Shown: positions 24,731 to 36,256, counted from the stretch's first letter. The stretch is DNA of 64,000 nt from Mantamonas sphyraenae (GCA_026936335.1 JAPMXV010000036.1:186001-250000); one strand, 5' to 3'. Notes: generated from the sequence alone by a model not told the origin. A program made the numbers and translations.

Positions 24731-27700
24731 TCATTTGCTCGCCTCTGGCTCCCCATCCTGCCTTTCCCCATCCTCATCGTCACGCAAATGCTGCACAGCA
24801 GCCTGGAGCATCACAAAGGCGAGGTCATATTCGCCGTTCATGAGGCTCTCGTCGAGAAAGTCTGCGATGAAGTTTGCTTCTGCACAGAGGTGGGGAATTT
24901 GGGCACAGACGATGGCAAAAACAAACACAGGAAAGAGTTCGTCCATGCCACACTCAACACGGTTTGGTTTGCCAGCCCAGTACTCTTCGACACTGTCGGA
25001 GATGCTCGTGAGGCAGCGACGCAGACAGGACAGCTTCTCAAACGGCGTCACACTGGCACACATGGCTCGTAGATCCTCGGTGGCCTTGGCATAGGGCAGC
25101 TGCGCCTCTGTGTTGTTCCATGCGTCGAGTTGAGCCAAGGTGTGCTCCTGCTCGTCGTCCACCAGCCACAGCTGGCGCCCCACTTCCAGCTGAGTCAAGA
25201 GCTGAACCGGGTTCATGTTTCGCTTGCGTGCCAACTGGGCGCGGTAGCGCTTGTCCACGGGCTCGTTGGCGATGCGATACATGGCAAACAGTTGCGGGGA
25301 GACCTGTGGGAAGAGCACCGTCTCCATGACAGAGTAGAAGACGCGTGTGACGAGTTCCTCCTCGCGAACCACGAGCAGTTCTCGCTCGCTCATCTCACGC
25401 ACGTTGCGCAGCAGAAGCCCACAAAGGAGTGCACGTCCTCCACCGCACGCGACATCAGAAACTTGCAGTTGTCCGGGGTCACCCACTCGTAACAGCACAT
25501 GAACACTTGCACAAACTGAAACACAAACGAGCCCAAATGGTGGCTCTTGCTCTGCAACGTCCCAATGAGTTGCTGCCTCAGTGCCGCCTCCTCTTTGGCA
25601 TCTGCTTTCCCCTCTGCACCCTCCTGCTCCTGCGACGTGTCTGTTGTGTCACCTGCAGCCTCAGCAGCAGCAGCTGCTGCTTCCGACGCCCCACTCTCCC
25701 CTTCTGCACTTCCTCCACTGGACGTTCGTCACCCAATGGCGTGTGGATGTCTCCTTTGCCAAATACGTCGTCCCACTTGGTGTGCTCGCGCAGCTGACGA
25801 CGCAGACTGGCGCTGTTGTAGATCGGCTGCCCTTCGGGTTCACGCTCCATCACAAAGTCGTTCTGATCCAGAATGCCCATGTCAAACAGCTCCCTCTCGG
25901 ACCGAGACACATACTCCACAGCCTGCTGTTGCTGCTCCTGTGCGTTGTCGGCACCGGAGGATGATGCCGATGATGCCCCGGCGTCGCCAGCACCTGCACC
26001 TGTGTCCTTCTGCTGCTGTTGCTGCTGCTTTGCATCATCAGTATTGTCATCATTGCCACCTCTGTTGTTGTTGTTGTTGTTGTTGTTGTCGTCGCCTGCG
26101 TCTCCCTCGCTCTGCATGGCTGCCTCCTCTTCGTCCCATTTGCCTGCGCCTATGCCTGCCTCTGCACCGGCCATGGCTGCCTTGCTGCTTCCACTTTGGT
26201 CGCTGCTGCGACTGGCCGCCACTGCTTGCAGTGCGCGCAGTTGGTCCTTGGCGTCCATGGGTCGCATCGACGCAGGCAACGGCGAGGGTCCTGTGTGTCC
26301 TCCTCGTGACGAGGACGAGGACGACGATGAGCCGGTGCCATCTGTTCCTGTGCCATCCTGGCTCATGCCACGGCGCAGGAAACCGACGGATTTGAGCCAG
26401 GAGTTGACTTTGTGTGCCTGCTTGCCCTTGGCCACTCCATGGGGAAGCAGCTGGGCACTGGTGATGGTCAACCCGTCCTCGTAGCTGCCATGGAAGATGC
26501 CTTGCATCGTCATCCCGTTGCTGAAGCTGCAGATGCCACGTCCTGCGTGCTGGCCCTTGGCAAACTCGCAGCGGAAATGGCTGCCGTCCGCGTACGTTTG
26601 CATGCCCAGGCCGTGTTTCAGGTCGCCCTCCCAGTGGCCGTCGTACACGTTTCCATGCCGATCCAGAAAGAGACCTCTGCCCGCGCGTGCATGGCGCACC
26701 CAGTAGCCCATGTACAGAAACACGCAACCCGTGCGTTCACGCATATCCTCGCTGCTGGCAAACTGTTTGAACACACCCCATCCGTGGCGGTCGTCCAGTT
26801 TCCACCAGCCCACATAGCGAGCCCCCTTGCTGAAGAGGGCCACGCCCCAGCCCGAACGACATCCGTTGCTCCATCCGCCTGCGTACGAATCGCCGTTGGC
26901 GTTCAGGTGTGTGCCCCATCCGTGTGGCTTGCCGTTCACCCACTCGCCCTTGTACGTTTCGTGCGTGCTGGTGTTGCTTGCGGTGCCGTACCCGCTCTGC
27001 TTGTGTTCCTGCCAGTCGCCCTGGTACACCACGCCGTCTGCAAAGCGCATCTCACCCACCCCTTGCATCAACCCGTCCCTCCACTCGCCCTTGTACGTCG
27101 CCTCTGCGTACAGTACATGGTTGCTGTACACATGGCTTGCCTGTCGCTCGCTCAGCATGCTCAAGCCCCCGTTGCTCTCCTCCGTGGCGGCCCATGCCTC
27201 GTCGCTCACTTCTCCCAACCCCAATGCGCTGGCCACAGCCTGGCTGATGATGCGATACCATCGTTTCTGACCCTCCGCACTTCCACAATCCACCACCAAC
27301 ATGTACTCGGGTGACTGCAGCATAAGCCCGTGCTCGATGCCAACCTCGTTGTGTGGCCACACCCACACCGTGGCCAATGGCAATTCGGTGTGCAGCACCA
27401 ACGTGGTCGATCGGTCGCCGTTGCTTCCGGACAGACTGCTGCTCACAGAGGAGGATGAGGAGTCAGCGGAGGACGAGGCAATGGATCCCGCGGCGTCCAC
27501 CGTCTTGACACTCTTGACGACGAGCAGGACGTCGTTCATGACCACGAGGTGGTAGATGCGTTTGTTGGACTTGCTGCTAAACAGGAGCGAGGCCATGGAT
27601 TCGAGAAAGTCGCTTTGGCTGTTGAGATACGCCCTGTTTTGGAACGGGTGCCCGTACACGTCCTCGTCCCGGTAGCGTGCGTTGGGTGCACTCTCCACCT

Positions 27701-30283
27701 CCTCGTCCGCGGCTCCGCTGATCACCAACCGTCGCGTGGGCGTAATCATATCGGATAGCTTGGGATTTGTCAGCCAGAATTTGCGTGTGCGTTTGGCATC
27801 GCGCAGCATGCTGTTCATCGGTGCGCTCACATCCACAATCCGATCTGCCAGCCGCTGCAGCTGTGCATGCACAGGCCCAGGAATGATCACACGGCGCCTT
27901 TGCTCCTCGTCCTGCCCTGCACCGTCTGTTTGTTGTTGTCCCTGTTTGCCACTGCTACTGCTACTGTTGTTGTTGCTGCTGTCGTCTTTGTTGTCTCCAC
28001 GAGTGCAATCAATCAGTGCCTGCACCAGCAGCGTGAGCTGGTTGAATCTGTCCAGAGTCACCTGGAACAGTGAACGCGGTTCCATGTTTTCGCAGCCCGG
28101 CTTCTGGCGACAGGCGTCGAGGAAGGAGAGGAAGGCGTCGCTCTGGAGACACTTGTTGAGGGCACACGCAGCCACAGTGTCTGCATAGTTGCGGATGTAC
28201 GCATCAAACAGGGGCAGTGCCACACGCACATAATCGGCCACAAAGGTGATGACGTGGTCCAACCTTTGCAACCGGCTCATGGTGAGGTAGGCCAGCCTGG
28301 ATTGGGCGAAAATGCGATGGCAATTGCCCGTGAGGTGGGCGAGCAGATCCGGGGCAATCACTGGCTGGCCCTGCGATTCGGCCACCAACATGGGATTCAA
28401 CAATGAACGCACGAGCATGCTCATCATCTTGTTGAAGAGTCGATACTCGGCCAAGGCCGTATGGATGGCCTGTCCGGCGGCGGTGGGACGTCGACAGCGC
28501 TCGAGAGCCACAGTGAGATTGCCTCCTGTAAAGACTTGCTCGATGTGTCTGCTGCTCACGTCCGATTCGTCGCCAAAGGGCCGTTTGATGAGCGTGACGT
28601 CGGCTTCGTTGCGTTGGGAGTCGACGAGCAGTTGGGATTCGCTGTTGCGACCAAAGCCAAGGAGCAAGGGGGGATTGGCAGGGTTGACGACGTCTGCAAG
28701 GAGCATGGTGTGCTGTGCACCACACGTGATGTGTCGCACATTGAGGGCGACGAGAGATTTGACGAGGGTGGGCATGGTCACACGCGGGGTGCCCATGAGT
28801 TCCTGTCCCAAGCCCAATTGTCCGCATCCGTTGTTGCCCCACGCGTACACATCGCCAGTGATGGTCAACGCCATCGAATGATTGTGTCCACACGCCACCC
28901 TGTCCACGTCCTTGTCCGAGAGCAGCTCCACACGCGTGGGCACAAAAGCATCGCTGCTGTCGCCGTGGCCCAGCTGCCCAAACGCCCCGTGGCCCCACGA
29001 GTACACATGCAACATGTCTGTGCCCTGTTCGTCCATGTGAGCGCACAGTGCCACACAATGGTGTGCACCACACGCAAGGTCCAACACACGGGTGTTGGAT
29101 GGCAGCTGCACCTTGGTCGCCTCTCCACTGCATCCGCCTGCGTTTCCGTACCTTGACGCCGTCTCTTCCTTGCTACACACACCCAGCTGGCCACGCGACG
29201 CTGCTCCACATGCCAACACATCGCCTTGGCTGGTGAGCAGATAGGTGGTGAGCAGACCCGCAGCCACACGCGTGACACACACACCGGCCTCCACGCTAGC
29301 CATGAGCGTGGGGCTGTCCACACTCTCGCTGCATCCTCCCATGCCCAATTGGCCGTGTTTGTTGATGCCCCATGCGTACACGTTGCCCTCCTGGGTGACC
29401 ACTACGCTGTGGTACAGTCCCACCGCCACCTGGATCACTCGTCCGCCCTCTCCCTCGCTTGCGTCCTCGGAGTCCGACAAGGACGACGATGAGGATTGGC
29501 CCTGCTGTGACCTGGGCAAACGCACACGGTGCACACCCACGGTATGGTCACCCTCTTTGCCTGTGTCGTTCGGTTCCCCTCCGAGCAGCCACGTTTGCTT
29601 CAATCCCACCGCGAATAGCTCACCGTTCTCTGTGCGGTTGTTCGCCGTGTTAGCGGACGCGTGCTGAGCCACTGCACACACACACACACTCTCTCTCACA
29701 CACACACATGCACGCATCAACTTCCAGACACCTTTTGAAATTGAAGCGCTGACTGTGCGTGGAGAAACTTACCCAGCAAGACCAACGAATGAACAGCGCC
29801 AAGAGCGATCTGCCGCACGTCGTGGCCCTCGCACACGCGGAGGATGGCTTCGCGAAGCTGTGCTTGGTTGTTGTTCAGCTCGGATGACAGGCTGCTAATC
29901 TCGGCCCGTTGTGTGTCCTCACTCTTGTCCAGCGCCATGGGGGAGCCTGCGATTGCTTTCAAGCCCTCTTCCCTGTCCTGGGTCTCGCTGGCGTACGTTG
30001 TGCTCCAACGCAACTGCGCCGCCTCGCTGTACCCATCCACCGTTTCGGCGAGGGTGTTGTCTGCCGCCTGCCACGCTGCCGTGTACTGGTCCTGCATGTC
30101 AGCCAGAGCCGAGGCGTCAGCAGAGACTTGGCCTGCTCGGCTCCACTGCAGCTCACACACCAGCTGCCGACGTGCAAGCTCCACCGCACTCGGTTTGGGT
30201 TGGTACTCCGCCAGTAGTCGTTGGTATTCGGCGTCGGACGGATCCACCTGCACTGCACCGTCGCTACCGCTGCTGCTACTCAT
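24731..30283 (-). CDS. ALS2: Alsin: RCC1, DH-PH, MORN and VPS9 guanine nucleotide exchange factor
   Basis: Exon 1 is 30283-29773, and a 101-nt intron leads to 29671. The order is the complete alsin architecture. RCC1-like repeats come first (GHNHSMALTITGDVYAWGNN). A DH-like helical region follows around 28400-27950, then a PH-like segment (RIYHLVVMNDVLLVVKSV), eight or so MORN repeats (YKGEWRDGLMQGVGEMRFAD onward), and a C-terminal VPS9 domain (CGMDELFPVFVFAIVCAQ). Alsins activate Rab5 and act on endosomes. Between the MORN and VPS9 parts the frame changes twice, near 25,717-25,726 and near 25,415-25,422. The intervening segment (SHHLGSFVFQFVQVF) is clearly coding. Either short introns or single-base losses could explain this. 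Tandem with LSM14, 136 bp away. Confidence 0.9.
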
Positions 30284-30419
30284 GTCGGGTCGGGGCCAAA
30301 AAGTGGGTTTTTGTTGGGTGAGATGGATCGATGCATGTGCACAGACACACAACTCCCATTTCAAATTGACAATGACAACAGAATGGACACTGAATGACAA
30401 ACAGGAATTCCAATCAGAA

Positions 30420-31293
30420 TCAGCGTCGGTTGTTGTTGCGTCGTCGGTTGCGTCGGTTGTTGCCGTTGGTGGTGCCAAAGGTCTCCACATCGACCTTGGG
30501 GTCGCGATACTTGTCCTTGTCCTTGCCACCAGCACCGCCACGTCCACCACGTCCACCGTGTCCTCCACCGCCGCCGCGTTCCCGCTGCTTCTTGCGATCC
30601 AACGCGTCCGAAGAGATCTTGTCAAAGAACCCGTCGTCGTCATCGTTGTCGTCGTCGTCGTAGCTGTCCTCCTCCACCGTGTTGGACTGCTGCTTCACCT
30701 TTTCCAGCTCCTTGGCAATCTCGTCCATGTTCAGCTCGTGGGCACCCGACGAAAAGTCAAAGTCCGTTTGCAGATCCTTGTTGAGCTGCTCCTCGTACTT
30801 GGCCCTGCGTGCCTCGGCTTCAGCTTGGCGCTGGCGCTGTGCCTGTGCCTGCGACGCGTTGTTGCTACCGCCGTTGCTGCCGTTGCTGCCGTTGCTAGCA
30901 TGCGATGACCTGCGGTGGTTGTTGTTCCCATGGCTGTTGTTGCTGTTGTTGTTGTTGTTGCGCCTTCCCTGGCGTCCCTGGGTGTTGTGCTGCTGCTGAT
31001 GATGACGCTGCTGCTGCTGTCCCTGGTTGTTGCTGTTGTTGTTGCCAACACGACGATGCTGCTGTTGCTGCTGCGTCGTGCCTCCTTGCCTTCCACCTCC
31101 GTTGTTCCTGTTGTTGCTTCCACGTTGCTGCACCTGGTTGCGCTGCTGGTTCTGGCCCTGGTTCTGCTTCTGCTGCTGCTGCTGCTGCTGCTGGTTCCTC
31201 TCCACACGCGGCTGCTCCTTCGTCTCGATGCCCTGCGATGCCACCTGCGACCACGACGACGGCTTGCTTCGGACCTTGCTGCCACCTCCGCTC

Positions 31294-31328
<35 letters not shown>

Positions 31329-32497
31329 ATTGCTGTTGCTGTTGCTCTCCTTGCGCTGAACCTGCTGCTTTTGTTGCACCTGCTGCTTCTGCTGCACCTG
31401 CTGCTTGGGTTGGTACTGCTGCTGCTGCTGCTGCTGCTGCTGCACTTGTTGCTGCTGTTGCTGCGGCTGCACCTGTTGTTGCTGCACATACTGTTGCTGG
31501 TACCGCGGCTGCTGCTGTTGCTGCCCCAAGTACTGTTGCTGTGCATACTGCTGCTGTGCATACTGCTGCTGCTGCTGCAGGTACGGGTTGTACATGGTGT
31601 TCTGCTGATAATAACCATACGTATTGTCCTGCTGCTGCGTCTGCTGCTTCTGCTGCGTTTGCTGAGTCTGCTGCACCTGCTGCTGCTGCGTCTCCTGCAC
31701 CTGCTGCGTCTCCTGCTTCTCCTGCGTATGTGTTTACCGTCCCATTCCACCATACCGCGTGTCAGCTTCGCCTCCCCTCACCCTGCGCTCCGCCCCGCTC
31801 GTGAATGCGCTTTTCCCTCCCGCAGCCATTCCGTCCGCCTGCCTCCCCAACGGCCTTCAGTGCCACTTACCGACGACTGCGACACGTGCAGATCCGCAAT
31901 GTCCGCTGCAGAAAAGATCAGAAAATTGTACAGGTCATCCGAGGGCGGGATGAACGTCCCGTCCACCGCGCGGTCTTCTGTGCCGAAACATTTCACTGCA
32001 CCACACGCCACACACACCATTCACAGAGCCCATACCGCGCAAACACGCATCGCACCACAATGTGCATCCACATGTGCGTATCCACGACATCCCATTCCAC
32101 CCTGTGTCAGCGTACACGCACGTGCAAAAGGTCCTCCTCTGCGCGCCCAAAATCTCCCCTCGCCTGCCTGTGCTTCACACTCACCGTTCGACAGGATCAC
32201 GCTCGATTCCTGCGTGTTGATGCTGTAAAGCGTTCCCTCGTATCTGAGATTCGACTTGCTGATGATGCTGTGGTGCGTGTGCGTGTGTTGTGTGTGTGTG
32301 TGTGTGTACCCGTGTTGCAACAAACCCAGCACCATTTTCACCGGCCGATTTCGCTCACGACGTCAGCAGCAGGCCCTTCAGAACGCGTGCGTCCACGTCT
32401 TCCCTTGCTGCAGCACCCACCACCCCCCACACCTCGTGCCAACCTCGCCCGTCTGCACATACCTCACTGCACTCCCAATGTATGGAATGGCCGACAT
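30420..32497 (-). CDS. LSM14: LSM14/Scd6 mRNA-decapping and P-body protein, very glutamine-rich
   Basis: Four exons, 32497-32463, 32267-32185, 31995-31871 and 31721-30420, give 514 residues with all phases matching. The first three rebuild the LSm domain: MSAIPYIGSAVSIISKSNLR, YEGTLYSINTQESSV and KCFGTEDRAVDGTFIP. The last exon begins with about 250 residues dominated by Gln, Asn and Tyr. It then has the FDF box (DFDFSSGAHELNMDEIAKEL), the FFD box (FFDKISSDALDRK), an RGG-like glycine stretch and a TFG box (VETFGTTNG). The family binds decapping factors and DDX6 and represses translation in cytoplasmic granules. The Q/N content would favour phase separation. Complete. Confidence 0.95.
31090..31720 (-). 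repeat. CAG/CAA-rich low-complexity coding tract
   Basis: This stretch of the last LSM14 exon is almost entirely CAG, CAA and AAC/AGC codons on the minus strand, giving runs such as QQQQQQVQQQ and NSNSNSNS. Mixed CAG/CAA use breaks up a pure repeat. It makes all six frames open, so the many overlapping ORFs here are artefacts. Confidence 0.85.
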
Positions 32498-32784
32498 GAC
32501 TGCGTCTGGTTGCAGGCGTCGGCGCGATGCATCCCTCGAACCAGCATCCCATGCGGTCGTGGTCATTCTGAAGCATCCCCATCGTCCCATGCTTTCATGC
32601 CACTTCTGCGTCTCCCATTGCACATGCCATTGGTGGATCATGGCATGCGCCGACGCATGCAGCGTCGACGCTTGGGGGGCCCTCCGTCCATCACACCCCA
32701 CCCAACCCCCCCCACACACCACCGAAACGCACTCAGCCCGTCACCATCCTCTCTCCCAACACCTCGTCGTTCACCCACTCTTGG
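32498..32784. promoter_or_regulatory. Shared head-to-head promoter region
   Basis: These 287 bp lie between LSM14 and the histidine-motif membrane gene. There are C-rich patches near 32700 (runs of cccc and cacaccacc). Function is inferred from position. Confidence 0.35.
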
Positions 32785-33690
32785 ATGCCCGTGTTTGTCA
32801 TTCCCGACGGCTCGCACCTGGGCAACATGTGGAGTGTGGAGTACCGGCAACGGCACCTGCGTTTGCTGGCACTCCACCTGGGCGTTGTCCTCGCCGTCAT
32901 GGTGGCCGTCATCTGGGTCCCCTCCACCCATGTGGACGAACCACTGCTTCTCCACCGCATCCACTGGGGCAAACTCATCCTGTGGACCGTCTCCTGCCTG
33001 GTGGCCTACCACTACGTGGCGGTTGCCACGCACCGCCGTCCTGCCTGGTCGCTGCGTGGCCGTCACGGCGACTTTGTGGACCTGGCCAAGCTTGTGTGCC
33101 TGTGGCTACCGCTGACCTTTGTGCTGAACACCCAATTCACCCTGGCCTCGCTGGACGACCAACCGCTGCCCGTGGTCCTTCCCAACCTGCCCCAACGCAC
33201 CGCCGACCTGGCCATGACCCAATGGTGGGAGGTGGCCCTGTACAACACAGGCTTCCTCCTTTCTTACTTCTTTGCCCTCCACTTCTACTTCCTCGACTAC
33301 ATCCCTGTGCTGCACCAGCTGGGCAACAACGTCGTCTCCGTCCACAAGTGGCATCGCATGACCCGCAGCCAAGTCACCGCCCTCGTGCTCATTGTTGCCT
33401 TCATTCTCCTCGTCTCTGCCTACCAGATGTACCTCATGGCCATTGTGGGCATCCTCTTCTGGTACCTGGGCGGACTGTTTGCCTACCTGATCCTCCTCGG
33501 CCTCTTTGGCTTCCTCCTGCGTCACACCCACTATGTCCACGCACACCACTGGTTCATTTTCACCATCCTTGCCTGCTGCGTGCGTTTCGTCCATCCATCC
33601 AGCGCTGCTGCCGGCGGCGCCGCGTTGGGCATTGCCATGGAGGGCATCAGCACCTGGGGATTTGGCATTGTCTTTAAGCGTCGCCACTGA
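32785..33690 (+). CDS. Polytopic membrane protein with histidine motif (YVHAHHW)
   Basis: A single exon of 301 residues with about eight hydrophobic segments. Notable motifs are WKHRM-like cytosolic turns, a juxtaposed histidine cluster HYVHAHHWFIF at about residue 248, and a final GISTWGFGIVF. The pairing of an HHW motif with a later EGI-x-x-WG helix recalls an uncharacterised family I associate with protists and fungi, but I cannot name it. Clustered histidines in membrane helices could bind metal or haem. The start at 32785 is the first ATG before the hydrophobic core. Its last 17 bases overlap the 3' end of the TPR gene on the other strand. Confidence 0.75.
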   Translation: MPVFVIPDGSHLGNMWSVEYRQRHLRLLALHLGVVLAVMVAVIWVPSTHVDEPLLLHRIHWGKLILWTVSCLVAYHYVAVATHRRPAWSLRGRHGDFVDLAKLVCLWLPLTFVLNTQFTLASLDDQPLPVVLPNLPQRTADLAMTQWWEVALYNTGFLLSYFFALHFYFLDYIPVLHQLGNNVVSVHKWHRMTRSQVTALVLIVAFILLVSAYQMYLMAIVGILFWYLGGLFAYLILLGLFGFLLRHTHYVHAHHWFIFTILACCVRFVHPSSAAAGGAALGIAMEGISTWGFGIVFKRRH

Positions 33691-35110
33691 GCTGCGCCAT
33701 CATCTGTTGCAACCTCAATTGGGTGCTTGCGCCCGTGTGTTGCGGTTTCAGGTGCAGGCAGTGCGCCAGTTGCAACTGTGCGCCTGTGTTGTCCCCCAAC
33801 GAGGCGAGGCACACACCGTAGCGATAGTAGGCCTCTGCACGCTGGCGGCATCCCCATGCAAGCACCACCCTGTACAATAGACTCGCACTTGCGTATGCTT
33901 GCCTCTCAAACTGTGCGGCTGCCAGATGCCATGCGCAATGGCTCAGTGCGCTGTCGTTGTCGTTGTCGTCGCCTTCTTCTTCTTCCCGCTCCACCACACT
34001 CTCGTCAAACTCGTCCGACTCCTCAAACATGCTCACGTGCAATTGGGACACCAGTTCATCCAGCCCCAACGCCTCCACCGTGTCCAGCGTGTCGGTGGCC
34101 CACGTGCTGGATTGCAACGCCGGATGTTCACGCACGTAGTCCACGCCACACAGCAGCACCAGCAGAGCCACCGACCACCAAAACTCACGCTGCACCGATG
34201 CCTCACCCATTGCCTCCTCGTCCCGTTCCTCCTTCTCCTTTTGTTCCTCGAGCACCCGTTCGTATGCTTCCGCCGCCGACGTGCACGCAAAGGCCATCTC
34301 CTCCACACTGATGTCATCCTTGTTCCCAGCAGCAGCAGCAGCCGCGTCGGCGTCGGCGTCGCTGTCGCTGTCGCCTCCTGGGCTGCTGCTGTTGCTGCTG
34401 CTGCTGTTGCTGCTGTTGCTGCTGCTCTTAACAGCCGCATGGACTGCCTGTGCGTGGAGAGAGGCCACGTGTGCGTGGTGGGTGCTGCCGGACTGGTGGA
34501 GAGCGTGGGCAAACTGGTGCAACAGGGAAAAGTCCTGCTCGTGCGCCTCCGATGCCTCCACACACGCCGCATACCACTTGACCGCCTCATCGAGGTTGCC
34601 CAGGCCATGGTGCACTGCAGCCAGGTTGTATAACACCGTGGGATGGCTTGGCGCACGTTCTTCGGCCTGCTTGAGCATGGTCAGCGCAGCCTCTGCCTGG
34701 CCGCAGCTCATCAGCACCACACCCGAATTGTAGAATGCCAAATAGTCGTCTGGCTGGGCCACAATCACTTTGGCATACCATTGCAATGCCTCCTGACTCA
34801 TGCCAAACGATTGGCACACTTCGGCAAGCAGACGTTGTGCACGCACACTCGGCTCGCCCTCTGCCCCGTCCACTGCCGCACGCAGGATTTCCAACGCCTT
34901 TGCCCCTTTGCCCCTGGCCATGTGCTCCACACTCAGGTCGATCATTTCTTGCTCACTCAACCCTTCCAGGTGCACGGGGTCGTCGTCTTTGTTGTTGTGG
35001 GTGTCTGTGTCTTGCTGCTGCTGCTTCTGCTTCTGCTGCTCATCACCCATACCCTTCTCCTCCTCCTCTGGTGTCCTCTCTGCTTCGTTGTCTCCGCTGC
35101 TGTTGCTCAT
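33674..35110 (-). CDS. Tetratricopeptide-repeat protein
   Basis: A single exon of 478 residues from MSNSSGDNEAER. TPR units are visible: EALQWYAKVIVAQPDDYLAF, AEAALTMLKQAEERAPSHPT and LDEAVKWYAACVEASEA early on, with another pair at the end (ASASLLYRVVLAWGCRQRAE and TGAQLQLAHCLHLKPQH). Between them lie a serine/asparagine and Asp/Ala low-complexity stretch, a hydrophobic segment WWSVALLVLLCGVDYV that could be a membrane anchor or a buried helix, and an acidic loop. TPR folds bind partner peptides; the partner is unknown. It is head-to-head with the ribosome recycling factor, 60 bp apart, and tail-to-tail overlapping with the membrane gene. Confidence 0.8.
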   Translation of the reverse strand: MSNSSGDNEAERTPEEEEKGMGDEQQKQKQQQQDTDTHNNKDDDPVHLEGLSEQEMIDLSVEHMARGKGAKALEILRAAVDGAEGEPSVRAQRLLAEVCQSFGMSQEALQWYAKVIVAQPDDYLAFYNSGVVLMSCGQAEAALTMLKQAEERAPSHPTVLYNLAAVHHGLGNLDEAVKWYAACVEASEAHEQDFSLLHQFAHALHQSGSTHHAHVASLHAQAVHAAVKSSSNSSNSSSSNSSSPGGDSDSDADADAAAAAAGNKDDISVEEMAFACTSAAEAYERVLEEQKEKEERDEEAMGEASVQREFWWSVALLVLLCGVDYVREHPALQSSTWATDTLDTVEALGLDELVSQLHVSMFEESDEFDESVVEREEEEGDDNDNDSALSHCAWHLAAAQFERQAYASASLLYRVVLAWGCRQRAEAYYRYGVCLASLGDNTGAQLQLAHCLHLKPQHTGASTQLRLQQMMAQLSGDA

Positions 35111-35170
35111 GGATGGCTTGTGCGAGAGGTTGTGCAACACTGCGCGGTGGGGCAGCCAACCAGTTTTTTG
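35111..35170. promoter_or_regulatory. Very short shared promoter, 60 bp
   Basis: Only 60 bp separate the start codons of the TPR gene (minus) and the ribosome recycling factor (plus). Both 5' leaders and the core promoter must fit here or overlap the neighbouring coding sequence. There is a T-run just before the plus-strand ATG. Confidence 0.45.
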
Positions 35171-36166
35171 ATGTTTGCTCGCCTGCGCACAAGCCGCACT
35201 GTGCTCCTGTGCTCCGTCAACGCACCCACCAAACCTCCCACAGTTGCTGTTGTCTCACGTGGCATTCGTACAGCCACGACTGTCGGCAGCAGCAGCGGTG
35301 GCCGCAGAAGCGTCAGCACGCTGCTCCTCTCCTCCCTCCCTTCTGCGCCCGTTTGCTCAACCACCACCCTGCACCGTGGCCACATGGCCTCGCAACGCCT
35401 CACTGCCGCCATTGTGCACCGTTGCTACGCAAAAAAGAGCAAAAAGGGCGGCAAGAAGGGTAAAAAGGGCGGCAAGGGCGCAGCTGGAGCGGCAGCAGCG
35501 GAGGCGGAGGACAACGGCGTCGACGCGGCCGAGACAGAGGACGAAATGTCTTTTGCGGAACTCGACGAGGCTCTGGATGCACACGAGAGCCAGGAGGAGG
35601 AGAGTGAAGCAGGGTACGACGCAGGCGTGGTGCAGGAGCAGATGCAACGCACGACGGACTACCTGCAGCGGGTCCTTGCAGGCATGCGCACGGGAAGAGC
35701 GTCTGCAGGCATGCTGGACGGCGTCACAGTGTCGGTCAAGGCGTACGGGAGCGAAGGCCCATTGGTGCAGTTTGCACAAGTCAGCGCCAACGAACCCACC
35801 CAGCTCACCGTCAACGCGTTTGATCCAAACACTGTGGACGACATCGCCGCGGCCATCCGATCCGCCAATCTCGGACTCAACCCACAGCCTGCACAGGGCT
35901 CCATCCTGCGCGTACCCATTCCTCGCATGACCAGCGAGCAGCGTGCCAAACTGGCCAAGGTCTGCGGCGAACGCGGCGAAGAAGCAAAGATCCGCCTCCG
36001 TCGCATCCGCCAGCGCGCCCTCAAACTGCTTGCAAAGGACAAGAGCAGCCGCAGTGAGGACGACATCCATCGGGATGAGAAACAGGTGCAGGAGATCATC
36101 GATGGTTTTGTGCAGCAGGTGGATGCTGCTGTCAAGGCCAAGCAGGACGAGATCCTGGATGTGTGA
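35171..36166 (+). CDS. MRRF: Mitochondrial ribosome recycling factor
   Basis: A single exon of 331 residues. The first 90 residues are rich in Arg, Ser and Thr without acidic residues (MFARLRTSRTVLLCS), a typical mitochondrial presequence, followed by a lysine/glycine linker and an acidic stretch. The RRF fold then begins: YLQRVLAGMRTGRASAGMLD, LTVNAFDPNTVDDIAAAIR, SANLGLNPQPAQGSILRVPI and RGEEAKIRLRRIRQRALKLL. The family works with EF-G2 to split post-termination mitoribosomes. Domain order and spacing match the whole family, so the gene looks intact. It converges with the F-box gene. Confidence 0.95.
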   Translation: MFARLRTSRTVLLCSVNAPTKPPTVAVVSRGIRTATTVGSSSGGRRSVSTLLLSSLPSAPVCSTTTLHRGHMASQRLTAAIVHRCYAKKSKKGGKKGKKGGKGAAGAAAAEAEDNGVDAAETEDEMSFAELDEALDAHESQEEESEAGYDAGVVQEQMQRTTDYLQRVLAGMRTGRASAGMLDGVTVSVKAYGSEGPLVQFAQVSANEPTQLTVNAFDPNTVDDIAAAIRSANLGLNPQPAQGSILRVPIPRMTSEQRAKLAKVCGERGEEAKIRLRRIRQRALKLLAKDKSSRSEDDIHRDEKQVQEIIDGFVQQVDAAVKAKQDEILDV

Positions 36167-36256
36167 GCATCAATCATTCAGTGTGCACACATGCAATCAA
36201 CTTCATTTTTGTCAGTCATTGTTTTGCCTTTGTGCACCTTCTTCATGTCACGTGTG

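Noticed and set aside
30905-32228. Long plus-strand ORFs of Cys/Leu/Ala runs
   Set aside because: They are the complement of the CAG-rich LSM14 exon; repeat DNA leaves every frame open.
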